Shown here: piece after piece, positions 8,969-18,101 of the stretch
Position numbering within the stretch: position 1 is the first letter of the stretch
Layout of the letters: every line of letters begins with the position of its first letter
NCBI RefSeq assembly: GCF_000238075.1
Contig: NZ_JH414505.1
Coordinates: 210,477 to 274,476 of the forward strand
Length of the DNA: 64,000 nucleotides
Direction of reading: 5' to 3'
Origin: Oribacterium asaccharolyticum ACB7
GTDB lineage: Bacteria; Bacillota; Clostridia; Lachnospirales; Lachnospiraceae
Program-made: the position numbers and the translations under genes
Notes under the pieces: generated by a model
The model's database searches: none
What the model was told of the DNA's origin: nothing
The model's input: the letters and a program-made list of their open reading frames with translations, nothing else

Positions 8969-10324
8969 TTATCGCTCCTTCTCCGCATTTTTAAAGCGCG
9001 TATACTGCGGTTGCCACAAAAGGCGCACCGTCCCTATGGGACCGTTTCTTTGCTTTGCTATAATCAACTCCGCTTCGTTAGGATGCTCCGTATCCTTATT
9101 GTAATAATCATCTCTATAGAGGAACATGACGATGTCGGCATCCTGCTCGATTGCCCCCGACTCTCTTAAGTCGGAAAGCATGGGGCGGTGATCCGGACGC
9201 TGCTCCACAGCACGGGACAGCTGAGAGAGTGCAATAACCGGGCAGTCCATCTCTCTGGCAAGTGCCTTTAGGGATCTGGAAATGTCGGAAATCTCCTGCT
9301 GTCGGTTTTCCAAAGACCTTTTCCCCTTTTCTCCGCTCATTAGCTGAAGGTAGTCTATCATCACAAGGGAAAGTCCGGACTCCAGCTTTCTCTTCCTGCA
9401 TTTTCCTCTCAATTCACTTACCGTGATTCCCGGAGTATCGTCAATAAAAACCTGCGACTTGGATAAACGATCGACTCCTTCAATGAGGTCTCCCCACTCT
9501 TCGTCCGTAAGGGTTCCTTTTCTCAGCTTATCCGCCTCAATCTTGGTTTCCAAAGAAAGCAAGCGATTTGCCAACTGTTCTTTGGACATCTCCAAGGAAA
9601 AAATCATAACCGGTTCCTGCTTCTTTACCGCTACATGGTCCAAGATATTTAAGACAAAGGCCGTTTTTCCCATGGAAGGTCTTGCCGCAATCAAAATTAA
9701 ATCGGATTTCTGGAAACCTGCCGTCCGATAGTCTAGGTCAATGAAGCCGGAAGCAACGCCCGTAATGGCATTCTTCTGTTTGGATGCTTCTTCCACCTTC
9801 CGAAGTACATTCATGGCCACCTCGGAAATGGGCACAAATTCTCTGGTATTTCTCTCGAGTAAGAGATTGAATATCTTTTTCTCCGTAGTCTCCAGTATGG
9901 TTTCCAGGTCTTCTTCTCCCCGGTAGCACATGTTGGCAATCTCTTCGTTCGTTCGAATCAGAGCACGAAGAATGGACTTGGAACGTACCATCTCGCAATA
10001 AATGCGGATATTCGCCACACTGGGTACTTCCATGGCCAGATTTTTCAAGGTTTCCAAGGAAAAAAACTCAGGCGGAACATCCTTCTTCGCCTTCAATCTG
10101 TCCTGTAAGCTGACAAAGTCAATACTGATGCCTTCTCTGGCCATTTCCTTCATCGTAGAGAAAAGCACCTGAAACTGTCTTCCGTAAAAATCTTCAGGCT
10201 GTAAGATTTCCAAGGCCTGCAGTACCGCATCCCCGTCGCGAATCATCGCACCGATTACACTTGCCTCCGCCTCCTTCGAATGGGGAATCGTTCGTAAAAG
10301 CAGCTCTTCTTCCTGTGATGCCAT
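8969..10324 (-). CDS. dnaB: Replicative DNA helicase DnaB (DnaC in Bacillus)
   Basis: This 451-residue protein is a complete replicative hexameric helicase. The N-terminal domain (PHSKEAEASVIGAMI) is followed by a linker and a RecA-like motor with Walker A ARPSMGKT near residue 210, FSLEMSKEQL, Walker B MIDYLQLM and the downstream SQLSRAVEQRPDHRPMLSDLRESG segment. It unwinds DNA at the fork. It lies 3 bp after rplI in the gdpP-rplI-dnaB operon, an order common in Firmicutes. Confidence 0.96.
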   Translation of the reverse strand: MASQEEELLLRTIPHSKEAEASVIGAMIRDGDAVLQALEILQPEDFYGRQFQVLFSTMKEMAREGISIDFVSLQDRLKAKKDVPPEFFSLETLKNLAMEVPSVANIRIYCEMVRSKSILRALIRTNEEIANMCYRGEEDLETILETTEKKIFNLLLERNTREFVPISEVAMNVLRKVEEASKQKNAITGVASGFIDLDYRTAGFQKSDLILIAARPSMGKTAFVLNILDHVAVKKQEPVMIFSLEMSKEQLANRLLSLETKIEADKLRKGTLTDEEWGDLIEGVDRLSKSQVFIDDTPGITVSELRGKCRKRKLESGLSLVMIDYLQLMSGEKGKRSLENRQQEISDISRSLKALAREMDCPVIALSQLSRAVEQRPDHRPMLSDLRESGAIEQDADIVMFLYRDDYYNKDTEHPNEAELIIAKQRNGPIGTVRLLWQPQYTRFKNAEKER

Positions 10325-10327
10325 AAT

Positions 10328-10774
10328 TTACTCCGATTGTACACTGACATGGAGAGTCGCCTCCACATCCTTATGCAACTTCACCTTGATATCATAGCCT
10401 CCGAAATTCTTCATCGGCACATCCAGCTCCATTTTCTTCTTATCCACACTGATGTCATACTGCTTCTTCAGCTCTTCCTGTACCTCTTTTGTGGAAATGG
10501 AACCGAAGGCTCTTCCGTCTTTTCCCGCCTTCATATGGAAGATGAGCTTTACCTCTTCCAGTTTCTTCTTCAGCGCCTCCGCTTCTTCCAATTTTTCTTC
10601 CGCAATCTTCTCGGCATTCTGCACCTGCAGCTTTAAGGTATTTAAGTTCTTGGCATCCGCCAGAACGCCCGCCTTAGTGGGAATGATGAAATTTCTGCCA
10701 TATCCCTCACTGACTTCTACGATTTCTCCCTTTTTTCCTAAGCTCTTTACATCCTTTAATAAAATAACCTTCAT
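10328..10774 (-). CDS. rplI: 50S ribosomal protein L9
   Basis: This 148-residue protein is L9. The N-terminal domain has the signature SLGKKGEIVEVSEGYGRNFI and binds 23S rRNA. A long helix near residues 45-75 connects to the C-terminal domain (GRAFGSISTKEV). Its ATG overlaps the gdpP stop (TAATG), so translation is probably coupled. Confidence 0.97.
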   Translation of the reverse strand: MKVILLKDVKSLGKKGEIVEVSEGYGRNFIIPTKAGVLADAKNLNTLKLQVQNAEKIAEEKLEEAEALKKKLEEVKLIFHMKAGKDGRAFGSISTKEVQEELKKQYDISVDKKKMELDVPMKNFGGYDIKVKLHKDVEATLHVSVQSE

Positions 10775-12819
10775 TATTCCACTTCTCCTTCTTCAATCAT
10801 TTCGTCAATCGCCGCTCTTACCTTGTCAATACACTCTTCTATCGTAAATCCCTTCATCTGGGCGCCGGCCACCGTACGATGTCCGCCCCCGCCAAGCTTC
10901 TCCATAAGCACCTGCACATTCAGCTCGTCGATAGAACGGGCGGAAAGAAAAACCGTATCCTCCACCTTCGTTAAAACGATGCTGGCTTTGATGCCGCGAA
11001 TATTCAGAAGTTCATTGGCCGCCTTGGCGCAAAGCACGGTCGGGCTCTCTGTCCCGGCCCTTTCCAGGGTACTGATGGCGTAGTATTCCCGATAAATATC
11101 CGCCTTACTGATGGTGTCCGCCTTCGCCTGATAATCAATAAAATCCTCTCGGAACGTTTTCCGAATGCGGATAATGTCCGCACCGCAACGTCTTAAATAG
11201 GCAGCGGCCTCAAAGGTTCGCACGCCGGTCTGGTTGGTAAATTCCCGCGTGTCGATAACGATTCCCCCGTACATACAGTCCGCCTCTATCGGCTTCGCCT
11301 TGATTCCCTCCCGAATGTACTGCATCATCTCCGCAATCAACTCCGAAGCGGAAGAAGCATAGGGTTCGCAATAGCTTAGAACTGCCCCCTGTATGGTCTC
11401 GGAACTCTGCCTGTGATGATCAAATACCACCTTCGTTTTCACCATGGTCAGCAAATCCGGCTCATCAATAATGGAAGGTCTGTCACAGTCCACCACCACG
11501 AGCATGGTATTGTTATCCACCAGAGCCTTTGCCGTCTCTCCGTCAATAAACATATCATTCGGATAATCCGGATTGTTCAGAAAGCGTTCCTTTAAAGGAA
11601 GAATGGTGGAGGTCACCTTATTCTGCACAATATAAGCTCTCTTGTCCAGTGCCGTAATCATGCGATAGACTCCTACGGAAGCTCCGAGACAGTCCATATC
11701 CGCATTCTTATGTCCCATAATCAGGACCTTATCCTTCGAGTCAATCAACTCCTCAAAGGCCTGCGCCTTCACTCTTGCCTTAACTCTGGTCACTCTTTCC
11801 GTACTTTGGCTCTTACCGCCAAAGAAGCTGAGCTTCTCGGGATTCTTTACTATCGCCTGGTCCCCGCCTCGACCGAGTGCCATATCCATGGCGGTTCTCG
11901 CATAGTCGTAGTTCTGGGTAAATTCTCCCGCACCGTAGCCGATTCCCAAGCTTAAGGTTACCGCCAGTTCATTTCCCATATCCACTTCTTTCACCTCTTC
12001 CAGGATGGAAAAACGATCCTCCATCATCTTCTCCAAGGCTGTCTGCTTTAAAAGAAAGAAGTATTTGTCTTTTTCAATTTTCTTGATAACACCGTTTGCG
12101 GAACTGATATAGCGGGTGATTTTTCGATCCACAAGAGCCGTGAGCAGGGAACGTCTGACTTCCTCAATCTGCTCCATAACATCTTCATAGTTATCGATAT
12201 AAGCCAGCCCCAACACCACTCTTTCTTCATCCAGCTTCTGTTGGAGCTCCACTTCCTCCGTTTCGTCCCGCAGGTAAACCGCTACAAGCTCTTCTTCCTC
12301 CGAAAGACCGTAGTGTACAACCTCTCCCTCATCCCGTAAGCTGTCCAGACGAATGATGTCGATACAATACTTTCTTCCCATGAAGGAGGAGTGCAGCTCC
12401 ACCACCGCTTCCTTTTCTTCGAGCATCTCTTTCTGCATATTGGGAAAAATACTGAAAATATTCTTCTCCGGCTTATTACCGGTTTGCAAAATTTTATGTA
12501 ATGCCTTATTCTCCCAGAGCAAGTCTCCATTCTGTCCGATAATACAATAGGCGGTGGGCATTTCCTCAAAAAGCTTTGCCCTGTTTTCATTTGCCCGCAA
12601 GGAAAACTCCAAAAGAGCGGATAACATCAAGCTCTTTCTGCTACGATACAGAACAATGGCCGCACAAAGGTAGAGCAAGGCAAAGAAGATGAGCATAAGC
12701 CCATATCTCCACTCCCTAAAAAATGCCGTGAAAATTATGGGAAGCCAAAGTAAAGATAACCACAAAGGGGCTCTCAGATAAAAATCTATTATCCCCGGTA
12801 ATGCATGTCTTTTTTTCAT
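10774..12819 (-). CDS. gdpP: Cyclic-di-AMP phosphodiesterase GdpP (DHH family)
   Basis: This 681-residue membrane protein hydrolyses c-di-AMP. Two N-terminal transmembrane helices (about 15-60) are followed by a PAS-like sensor domain (AYCIIGQNGDLLWEN), a degenerate GGDEF domain (about 170-300), a DHH domain (GHKNADMDCLGAS, VVDCDRPS, VFDHHRQS) and DHHA1 (GGGGHRTVAGAQ). This is the full canonical architecture. It is the first gene of the operon with rplI and dnaB, and its promoter is at 12911-12939. Confidence 0.96.
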   Translation of the reverse strand: MKKRHALPGIIDFYLRAPLWLSLLWLPIIFTAFFREWRYGLMLIFFALLYLCAAIVLYRSRKSLMLSALLEFSLRANENRAKLFEEMPTAYCIIGQNGDLLWENKALHKILQTGNKPEKNIFSIFPNMQKEMLEEKEAVVELHSSFMGRKYCIDIIRLDSLRDEGEVVHYGLSEEEELVAVYLRDETEEVELQQKLDEERVVLGLAYIDNYEDVMEQIEEVRRSLLTALVDRKITRYISSANGVIKKIEKDKYFFLLKQTALEKMMEDRFSILEEVKEVDMGNELAVTLSLGIGYGAGEFTQNYDYARTAMDMALGRGGDQAIVKNPEKLSFFGGKSQSTERVTRVKARVKAQAFEELIDSKDKVLIMGHKNADMDCLGASVGVYRMITALDKRAYIVQNKVTSTILPLKERFLNNPDYPNDMFIDGETAKALVDNNTMLVVVDCDRPSIIDEPDLLTMVKTKVVFDHHRQSSETIQGAVLSYCEPYASSASELIAEMMQYIREGIKAKPIEADCMYGGIVIDTREFTNQTGVRTFEAAAYLRRCGADIIRIRKTFREDFIDYQAKADTISKADIYREYYAISTLERAGTESPTVLCAKAANELLNIRGIKASIVLTKVEDTVFLSARSIDELNVQVLMEKLGGGGHRTVAGAQMKGFTIEECIDKVRAAIDEMIEEGEVE

Positions 12820-12910
12820 GATTCCTCTTTCATCATCTTTTATCTAAACAAAACAATCTCTGTTAATCTGCTGTTTCTTTTCTAAATCCTTTTTTCAAAT
12901 AATCTTTGCC

Positions 12911-12939
12911 ATTATACTATTTCTTCCTTCCAAGGTAAA
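12911..12939 (-). promoter_or_regulatory. gdpP operon promoter
   Basis: On the minus strand TTTACC (12934-12939), 17 bases and a consensus TATAAT (12911-12916) lie about 90 bp upstream of the gdpP start. Confidence 0.6.
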
Positions 12940-12997
12940 GTTACAAGCTTCCTATGAAGAACGAAAAGCTTACTCCGGAGAACAAAAAGATTACGAA

Positions 12998-13062
12998 CTT
13001 AAGGAAAAACGAGTTATCCTTAAGATTTTCTTTATTGTTTTATTTTCCTCCTCTAGTAGAAT
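12998..13062 (+). promoter_or_regulatory. Promoter and upstream dyad for the cell-wall-binding protein
   Basis: TTGTTT (13035-13040), a 16-base spacer and TAGAAT (13057-13062) form a plausible promoter. Just upstream is a perfect 8-bp inverted repeat, CTTAAGGA/TCCTTAAG (12998-13024), a possible activator site. Confidence 0.45.
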
Positions 13063-13118
13063 GAATGCAGTTTTGCGAATGATTTTTGAAAATAAAATGT
13101 AGAAACAGAGGTTATACT

Positions 13119-13625
13119 ATGAAGAAAACGAATTTAGTTGCTACTCTTGCCATTGCAATGAGTGTTATGGCAGCTATCCCCGCTATGGCAAATTGGAACA
13201 TGGGACAGGGAGAGAACAGCAATCGTTGGTGGTATGGAAATGAAGACGGAAGCTGGTGTCACTCCGGTTGGTTCTGGCTGGACGGAAACAGAGACGGACT
13301 CGCAGAGTGCTATTACTTTGATGATGCCGGTTGGGCTTTGATGGACACTACCACTCCGGACGGGTATACCGTAAATGCGGATGGTGCCTGGTATGTAGGG
13401 GATCCGGATGAAGGCGTAAAAGAAAAGGAAGTAGAGGTGCAGTACGAGCAGGCTGAGCAGGATGCTATCAATAAGAAAAAGCCTGTCGTAAAAGTTCCCG
13501 AGAAAAAGAACGGTGTTATGAAGAACTATAAGCCGAGAGGAACAGGCATCCAGGGAAGCGGCGTAACCCCTAAATCCGGGGAAGTCAATGCTGCCGATTT
13601 CAGTAGAGAGCAGGGCAAGAATTAA
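13119..13625 (+). CDS. Secreted cell-wall-binding-repeat protein
   Basis: The ATG at 13119 follows AGAGG with good spacing, so an in-frame TTG at 13086 is rejected. The product has 168 residues with a signal peptide (KKTNLVATLAIAMSVMAA, cleavage near AMA-NW). A tryptophan- and glycine-rich tandem repeat follows (WWYGNEDGSWCHSGWFWLDG, CYYFDDAGWALMD, TTPDGYTVNADGAW), as in choline-binding-type cell-wall-binding modules. The charged, disordered C-terminal tail has no enzyme domain. It is probably an envelope-associated protein of unknown role. Confidence 0.85.
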   Translation: MKKTNLVATLAIAMSVMAAIPAMANWNMGQGENSNRWWYGNEDGSWCHSGWFWLDGNRDGLAECYYFDDAGWALMDTTTPDGYTVNADGAWYVGDPDEGVKEKEVEVQYEQAEQDAINKKKPVVKVPEKKNGVMKNYKPRGTGIQGSGVTPKSGEVNAADFSREQGKN

Positions 13626-13653
13626 GCCTCGAAAAGAGCGAATCAGACTATTT

Positions 13654-13692
13654 AAAAGGGGGAAGAAATCCGAAAATTTCTTCTCCCTTTTT
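13654..13692 (+). terminator. Terminator after the cell-wall-binding protein gene
   Basis: AAGGGGGAAGAAAT, a short loop and ATTTCTTCTCCCTTTTT form a strong hairpin with a T run. Confidence 0.8.
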
Positions 13693-13760
13693 GTTCATAA
13701 CGAGGGTCGTGCGCAAAGGGTCGATATCTCGTTTATAACGAGTATTGCTCGCGAAACGCC
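13693..13760. repeat. Palindromic AACGAG-type repeat, copy A
   Basis: CATAACGAGGGTCGTGCGC, AAAGGG, TCGATATCTCGTT and then ATAACGAGTATTGCTCGCG form one and a half copies of the dispersed palindrome also found at 28585, 30579 and 32521. It starts immediately after a terminator. Confidence 0.65.
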
Positions 13761-13768
13761 CTGAAGGC

Positions 13769-15211
13769 TTAGAACAAAAGCAGACCCATAACCTCTTTCT
13801 TTAAGGTCTCCGCCTTTCTCTTCATATTCAAAAGACTTCTCAAATCACTTCGTCCTGCCGCCACAAAAACAAGGGTCCGATACATTCCCAATTTGCTGAT
13901 GCCTTCTTCATTTTTGAAAATATCATAGGCATAGGAACAACTTAAATAGGGACTTTCATCGTTCATGAACTTGACCGTTTTTTCTAAAAGTGTCTTGTCC
14001 TCTCCTACAAAAAGAATCTCTTCGGCAATATTCCTTTCCTTAAGGAGCAGAGAAAGGTTACTCTTCGCAAGGGAAAGCAGAGCCTCTTCATCCCCTTCTC
14101 TTTCCCGGTCTCCCGAAAGCTTGTCGGATAAGCTTTTGCAAAGCCCCTCTCTTCCGAATCTTCTTTTACTTCCCAATACGGTAAAACCGTAGATGCTCTC
14201 CAAATCTTCTTCTCTCGGAAGCTTCTTTTCAAAAAGATACTGCAATGTAAAAACAAAAACAGAAAGAAATCCACCCAGTATCACGCCTAAAATGGCTTGT
14301 TTCGCAAAGGCTCTTTTGCTGAATCCGAGGTTCACACTTGCCGTTTCCTTAGGAAGACTCTTCTCCTGATCCTTCAGGTTTTTAATGTTTTCCAAGCGTT
14401 TGTTCAGACTTGCCTTCTTGTCCTCCTGTCTTCCCAGGATAGAATCCTGTCCTCTTCCTTCTACATTTTCCCCGGAGTTTTGATAGGTCAAAACACTGTG
14501 CACACGCATTCCCTGTGCGCTTGTATCCGAAAGAAGAATGATGCTGTGCGGTTCCAGCTCTTCTCCCAGTTTTGCGGCAGCATTCTCCCAATAGGCCTTC
14601 GCGGCATTTCCCATTTTTTCTACCTCTTCCGCACTTGCACCTGCGAAAGAGAGACTGATGTTCCCGGTTTTATCATCGGCATCCAGGAACAGGAGATCCG
14701 GAATATCACTGCTTTTCAAATTCCCCGTCGAGGATGCAATCTGATTATAGAAATCCGTCGAGCGAAAAAGCGTCTTATAAGCTTCCACCAAGCCTTCCCT
14801 CTCCGCTATTCTATTCATGTAAATCGATTCCGAATTTCCCTGCGCATCCACAGGATTGGGCAGTTTCAGATAAAGGTCCATCTGTCTCTCATAGACGGAA
14901 TCCGGCTTCAATTGAAAGAGAGCCGAATCCTCCAGTCTCTTTACTTCCCAAAGAGCTAAATCCTTTTCCCGCTCCAGCTGCGTTTTTACATAATTCGCCG
15001 TTCCCTCTTCTAAGGCCCGCTCCTTATCAAACGCCGACTCTTCCTCCGTACTTACGGCAGGATTCTCCTCACCTCTCCGCAAGGTTCTCAGGCTCGCAAA
15101 AAGAATGCCGAAAATACAGCTGCACGCAAGAATCAGAACTCCTTTTCTCAAATACATGGCTAAAAGCTCGGGAAGGTCAAGTACAAGCTCCTCTTGCATC
15201 TCTTTTTCCAT
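13769..15211 (-). CDS. Wzz-like polysaccharide co-polymerase with a degenerate BY-kinase-like tail
   Basis: I chose the ATG at 15211 because AGGAG lies upstream; the earlier in-frame ATG (15265) has no ribosome binding site. The product has about 480 residues. A transmembrane helix near 20-40 (YLRKGVLILACSCIFGILFA) is followed by a large extracytoplasmic coiled region and a second helix (AILGVILGGFLSVFVFTLQYLF). The final ~130 residues resemble a bacterial tyrosine kinase or ParA-like domain (LLSLAKSNLSLLLKERN, EEILFVGEDKTLLE, a final VMGLLLF) but lack a Walker A loop. Such proteins set chain length or regulate polysaccharide export. No polymerase gene is adjacent, so the partner glycan is unknown. 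Confidence 0.6.
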   Translation of the reverse strand: MEKEMQEELVLDLPELLAMYLRKGVLILACSCIFGILFASLRTLRRGEENPAVSTEEESAFDKERALEEGTANYVKTQLEREKDLALWEVKRLEDSALFQLKPDSVYERQMDLYLKLPNPVDAQGNSESIYMNRIAEREGLVEAYKTLFRSTDFYNQIASSTGNLKSSDIPDLLFLDADDKTGNISLSFAGASAEEVEKMGNAAKAYWENAAAKLGEELEPHSIILLSDTSAQGMRVHSVLTYQNSGENVEGRGQDSILGRQEDKKASLNKRLENIKNLKDQEKSLPKETASVNLGFSKRAFAKQAILGVILGGFLSVFVFTLQYLFEKKLPREEDLESIYGFTVLGSKRRFGREGLCKSLSDKLSGDREREGDEEALLSLAKSNLSLLLKERNIAEEILFVGEDKTLLEKTVKFMNDESPYLSCSYAYDIFKNEEGISKLGMYRTLVFVAAGRSDLRSLLNMKRKAETLKKEVMGLLLF

Positions 15212-15280
15212 AAGTTTGTTTTCTCCTAAACTGCTACTCTTTTCTCCGAAGTGTGTCCGTTTCATTGTATCATAGAGAAG

Positions 15281-15320
15281 AAAAAAGATAAGCCGTTTTT
15301 GTGATTTAGCTTATCTTTTC
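15281..15320 (-). terminator. Terminator after guaD
   Basis: AAAGATAAGC/GCTTATCTTT with a 14-base loop is flanked by A and T runs, between the guaD stop and the start of the next gene. Confidence 0.7.
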
Positions 15321-15372
15321 TCTCTTCTGTTTTTCTTCGTAGAAAAAGCATTTCCTCTCTTCTTATCCGGTC

Positions 15373-16632
15373 TTACAGAATTTTTCTTCCTTGAACATAC
15401 TTGGCTTCCATCTCAAATAATTCCTTTTCCGTATACAAGAGCATTTCCAGACGCTCAAGTAGGCTTTCTTCCCTGACGCTCTGTCTCTTCCGGGAAAACA
15501 CCAGGAAATCCGCCTCATAATCCGGCATGAAAGACCCAACCTCCCCAAAGAAAGCACCGCCGGAAAGCGTTGCCATATAAAAGGCCTCTTCCAGATTCAA
15601 GGCACTGTCATGCTCTTCCAGGAGGCAGTTTCGGAGCTTGGAGGCCCGGATGGCATCCGTAAGGGCTCGAAACATGGACAGGTTCGCCCCTCCCGCAACA
15701 TCGGTTCCCAAAGAAAGCTTTGCGCCTTTCTTCAGAAAATGTTTTACCGGAGAAACGCCGGATTGCAGATTGGTATTGGACTGCGGACAATGGCAGATAA
15801 AGCATCCTCTCTCAATAAGAAGGTCCAGTTCTTCCTCCCCGGTATGAACGCAGTGGGCCATAACGGTATGGTTTAAGAGACCATAACGATCATAACTCTC
15901 CCCATAGTTTCGGGTACCCGGACAAAGCTCGGAAACCCAGGCGATTTCCGCCTTGTTTTCGGAAAGGTGAGATTGCAGGGGAAGCCCTTTTTCTTCCATC
16001 ATTTTCCCGAGACCGAGAAGCAACTCATCCGAACAGGTTGGGGTAAAGCGCGGCGTCAGAATCGGGCGGCAGTGCCGATAGTTCTTCGGGATTTCCTCCA
16101 GCCACTCTCTTGTATTCTTTAGCGACTCTTCCGCACTATGCTCTGTTAAATACTCCGGAGAATTCCGGTCCATATTGACCTTTCCCACCATAGTCTCCAG
16201 GCCGCTTTCTTCCAGAAGTTCCATGAGGCAAAGCGTTGCATCCTTATGCAAGGTTCCGAAAATGACCGCACGGGTTGTGGGACTTTCCTTTAAATCCTCC
16301 ACAAAATTACGATAAGCCGCCCTTGCATAGTCGGTATCCCGATATTTCGCCTCTTCCGGAAAGGTGTTGATATTCAGCCAATCCAGAAGCGGTAAATCCA
16401 TTTTCGTTCCCCGATAGGCATACTGGGGTGCATGGAGATGCAGGTCCACCATCCCCGGAAGCACGAGTTTTCCACGATAGTCTTTGATTTCCAAAGCGGA
16501 ACAATTCGAAGGCAGGCTCTCATAGACGGCAAGGCATTTCCCGTCCTTTACATGCAAATAGGCATTTTCCTTTGTCTCAATATGCTCCGGTCCCGTACTG
16601 TAACACAGGTCTCCGTGTACTAAATATTCCAT
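15373..16632 (-). CDS. guaD: Guanine deaminase
   Basis: This 419-residue amidohydrolase converts guanine to xanthine. It shows the zinc-binding HLH pair (LPGMVDLHLHAPQ), the guanine-deaminase segment near residue 75 (RGTKMDLPLLDWLN), a downstream SHLSENKAEI, HCVHTGEEE and the metal-binding aspartate in SLGTDVAGG. Length is normal. It follows the purine permease after 110 bp containing a hairpin, so the two form a guanine uptake and deamination unit. The ribosome binding site is AGGAGGG. Confidence 0.93.
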   Translation of the reverse strand: MEYLVHGDLCYSTGPEHIETKENAYLHVKDGKCLAVYESLPSNCSALEIKDYRGKLVLPGMVDLHLHAPQYAYRGTKMDLPLLDWLNINTFPEEAKYRDTDYARAAYRNFVEDLKESPTTRAVIFGTLHKDATLCLMELLEESGLETMVGKVNMDRNSPEYLTEHSAEESLKNTREWLEEIPKNYRHCRPILTPRFTPTCSDELLLGLGKMMEEKGLPLQSHLSENKAEIAWVSELCPGTRNYGESYDRYGLLNHTVMAHCVHTGEEELDLLIERGCFICHCPQSNTNLQSGVSPVKHFLKKGAKLSLGTDVAGGANLSMFRALTDAIRASKLRNCLLEEHDSALNLEEAFYMATLSGGAFFGEVGSFMPDYEADFLVFSRKRQSVREESLLERLEMLLYTEKELFEMEAKYVQGRKIL

Positions 16633-16644
16633 TTTCCCTCCTAC

Positions 16645-16730
16645 AAAAAATGGAACAGCTTCCGATTCCCGAACCGAAAAATCTCTCTTTCCTGTCCGGA
16701 CAATTTAACGCTCGGTGGAAACCGTTCCAT
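16645..16730 (-). terminator. Long hairpin with T run between the permease and guaD
   Basis: On the minus strand ATGGAAC pairs with GTTCCAT, GGTTTCC with GGAAGCT and ACCGA with TCGGT, enclosing a central part with the self-complementary TGTCCGGACA. The 3' arm is followed by six T residues and then the guaD ribosome binding site. It can act as an attenuator or partial terminator that lowers guaD expression relative to the permease. Confidence 0.6.
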
Positions 16731-16742
16731 GTGCAGTGTATC

Positions 16743-18101
16743 TTAAATGAAAATATATTTCAAAATGAAGATAAAGCTTAATACGTACATCAAAATGCTG
16801 ACTTTCTTTCCCTTTCCGCAAAGAAGGTGAATAACGGTATGGCTCATGATTCCGAATGCAATTCCCTCGGAAATGGAATAGGTAAAGGCCATCGCAATAA
16901 TGCAGATAAATACGGGAATCGCCGTAAGCATATCGTTCCAATCAATCTTTGCCACCTGCTGCATCATGAAAAATCCGACTACGATAAGTGCCGGTGCTGT
17001 TGCAAAGGACGGAATCGCAAGGAAAATCGGAGAGAAGAACAGTGCAATAAGGAAGAGTACACCTACTACAATAGACGTAAGACCTGTCTTGCCGCCTTCC
17101 GCAATCCCGGAAGCGGACTCTCCGAAGGTTGTAATCGTGGAAGTTCCGAAAATAGCGCCTACCGTGGTTCCGATTGCATCCGCAAGAAGAGCGCCCTTAA
17201 TCCCGGGAAGCTTTCCGTCCCGATCCAACATATCGGCCTTGGAAGCGCATCCGATTAATGTGCCGAGGGTATCAAAGACATCCACGAAAAGGAAGGCGAA
17301 AACAACCATAGCGAATTCAAGACTGGCAAGCTTCGATAAATCCATTTTCATAAAGGTCGGTGCCACGGATGCCGGCATGGAAACGACCTTTCCGGGAATC
17401 AGGCTGTAAAAACCGCCGTCCGGATTCGGCTGATAAAGGCCGGTAAGCTGACAGAGAATCCCCAGCCCCCAAGTGATTACAATTCCCAGCAAAATATTTC
17501 CTTTTACATTTTTAATCACCAGGCAGGCTGTGATTAATACGCCGAGTAAGGCAAGAAGCACGGTGATTCCTTCCGATTGGAAGGTTCCGTTTAAGACAGA
17601 GCCCTTGAAAGAAAATAAGGTTACCAAAGTTGCACCGTCTACTACAATATGTGCATTTTGTAAACCGATAAAGGTGATGAAAAGTCCAAACCCCACGGAA
17701 ACACCGAGTTTCAGACTGGGCGGTATCGCATTGAAAATTGCCTCACGAACATTGGTCAGGGATAAAAGGATGAAGATGATTCCTTCCACAAACACGGCTG
17801 CCAATGCCATTTCCCAGGTGTAACCCATATTCAGTACCACGGTATAGGCGAAGTAAGCGTTCAGTCCCATTCCCGCCGACAAAACAAAGGGCAGATTAGC
17901 CAGTAGCGCCATCATGATGCAGGCTATGGCGGAAGCTATGGCTGTTGCCGTAAACACGGAGCCCGCATCCATTCCTGCTGCAGAAAGTACTCGCGGATTT
18001 ACGGCGAGGATGTAAGCCATCGTCATAAAGCTGGTAATGCCCGCTATGAGTTCCGTTCTTACATCAGTTTGATGTTCCTTGAGTTTGAAAAATTTTTCCA
18101 T
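16743..18101 (-). CDS. AzgA-type NCS2 purine permease (guanine/hypoxanthine/adenine)
   Basis: This 452-residue protein has about 13 membrane helices and belongs to the AzgA/PbuG branch of the NCS2 family. The start FFKLKEHQTDVRTELIAGIT, then TMAYILAVNP, the segment ANLPFVLSAGMGLNAYFAYTV and FGTSTITTFGESASGIAEGG are typical. It imports purine bases by proton symport. The downstream guanine deaminase supports guanine as a substrate. The ribosome binding site is AGGGGG. The leader was checked for a purine riboswitch and none was found. Confidence 0.92.
   Translation of the reverse strand: MEKFFKLKEHQTDVRTELIAGITSFMTMAYILAVNPRVLSAAGMDAGSVFTATAIASAIACIMMALLANLPFVLSAGMGLNAYFAYTVVLNMGYTWEMALAAVFVEGIIFILLSLTNVREAIFNAIPPSLKLGVSVGFGLFITFIGLQNAHIVVDGATLVTLFSFKGSVLNGTFQSEGITVLLALLGVLITACLVIKNVKGNILLGIVITWGLGILCQLTGLYQPNPDGGFYSLIPGKVVSMPASVAPTFMKMDLSKLASLEFAMVVFAFLFVDVFDTLGTLIGCASKADMLDRDGKLPGIKGALLADAIGTTVGAIFGTSTITTFGESASGIAEGGKTGLTSIVVGVLFLIALFFSPIFLAIPSFATAPALIVVGFFMMQQVAKIDWNDMLTAIPVFICIIAMAFTYSISEGIAFGIMSHTVIHLLCGKGKKVSILMYVLSFIFILKYIFI

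Noticed and set aside
16650..16730. Guanine riboswitch between permease and guaD
   Set aside because: GGTTTCCACC is superficially like the purine core, but the three-way junction is absent and the sequence folds better as one long hairpin with a T run.
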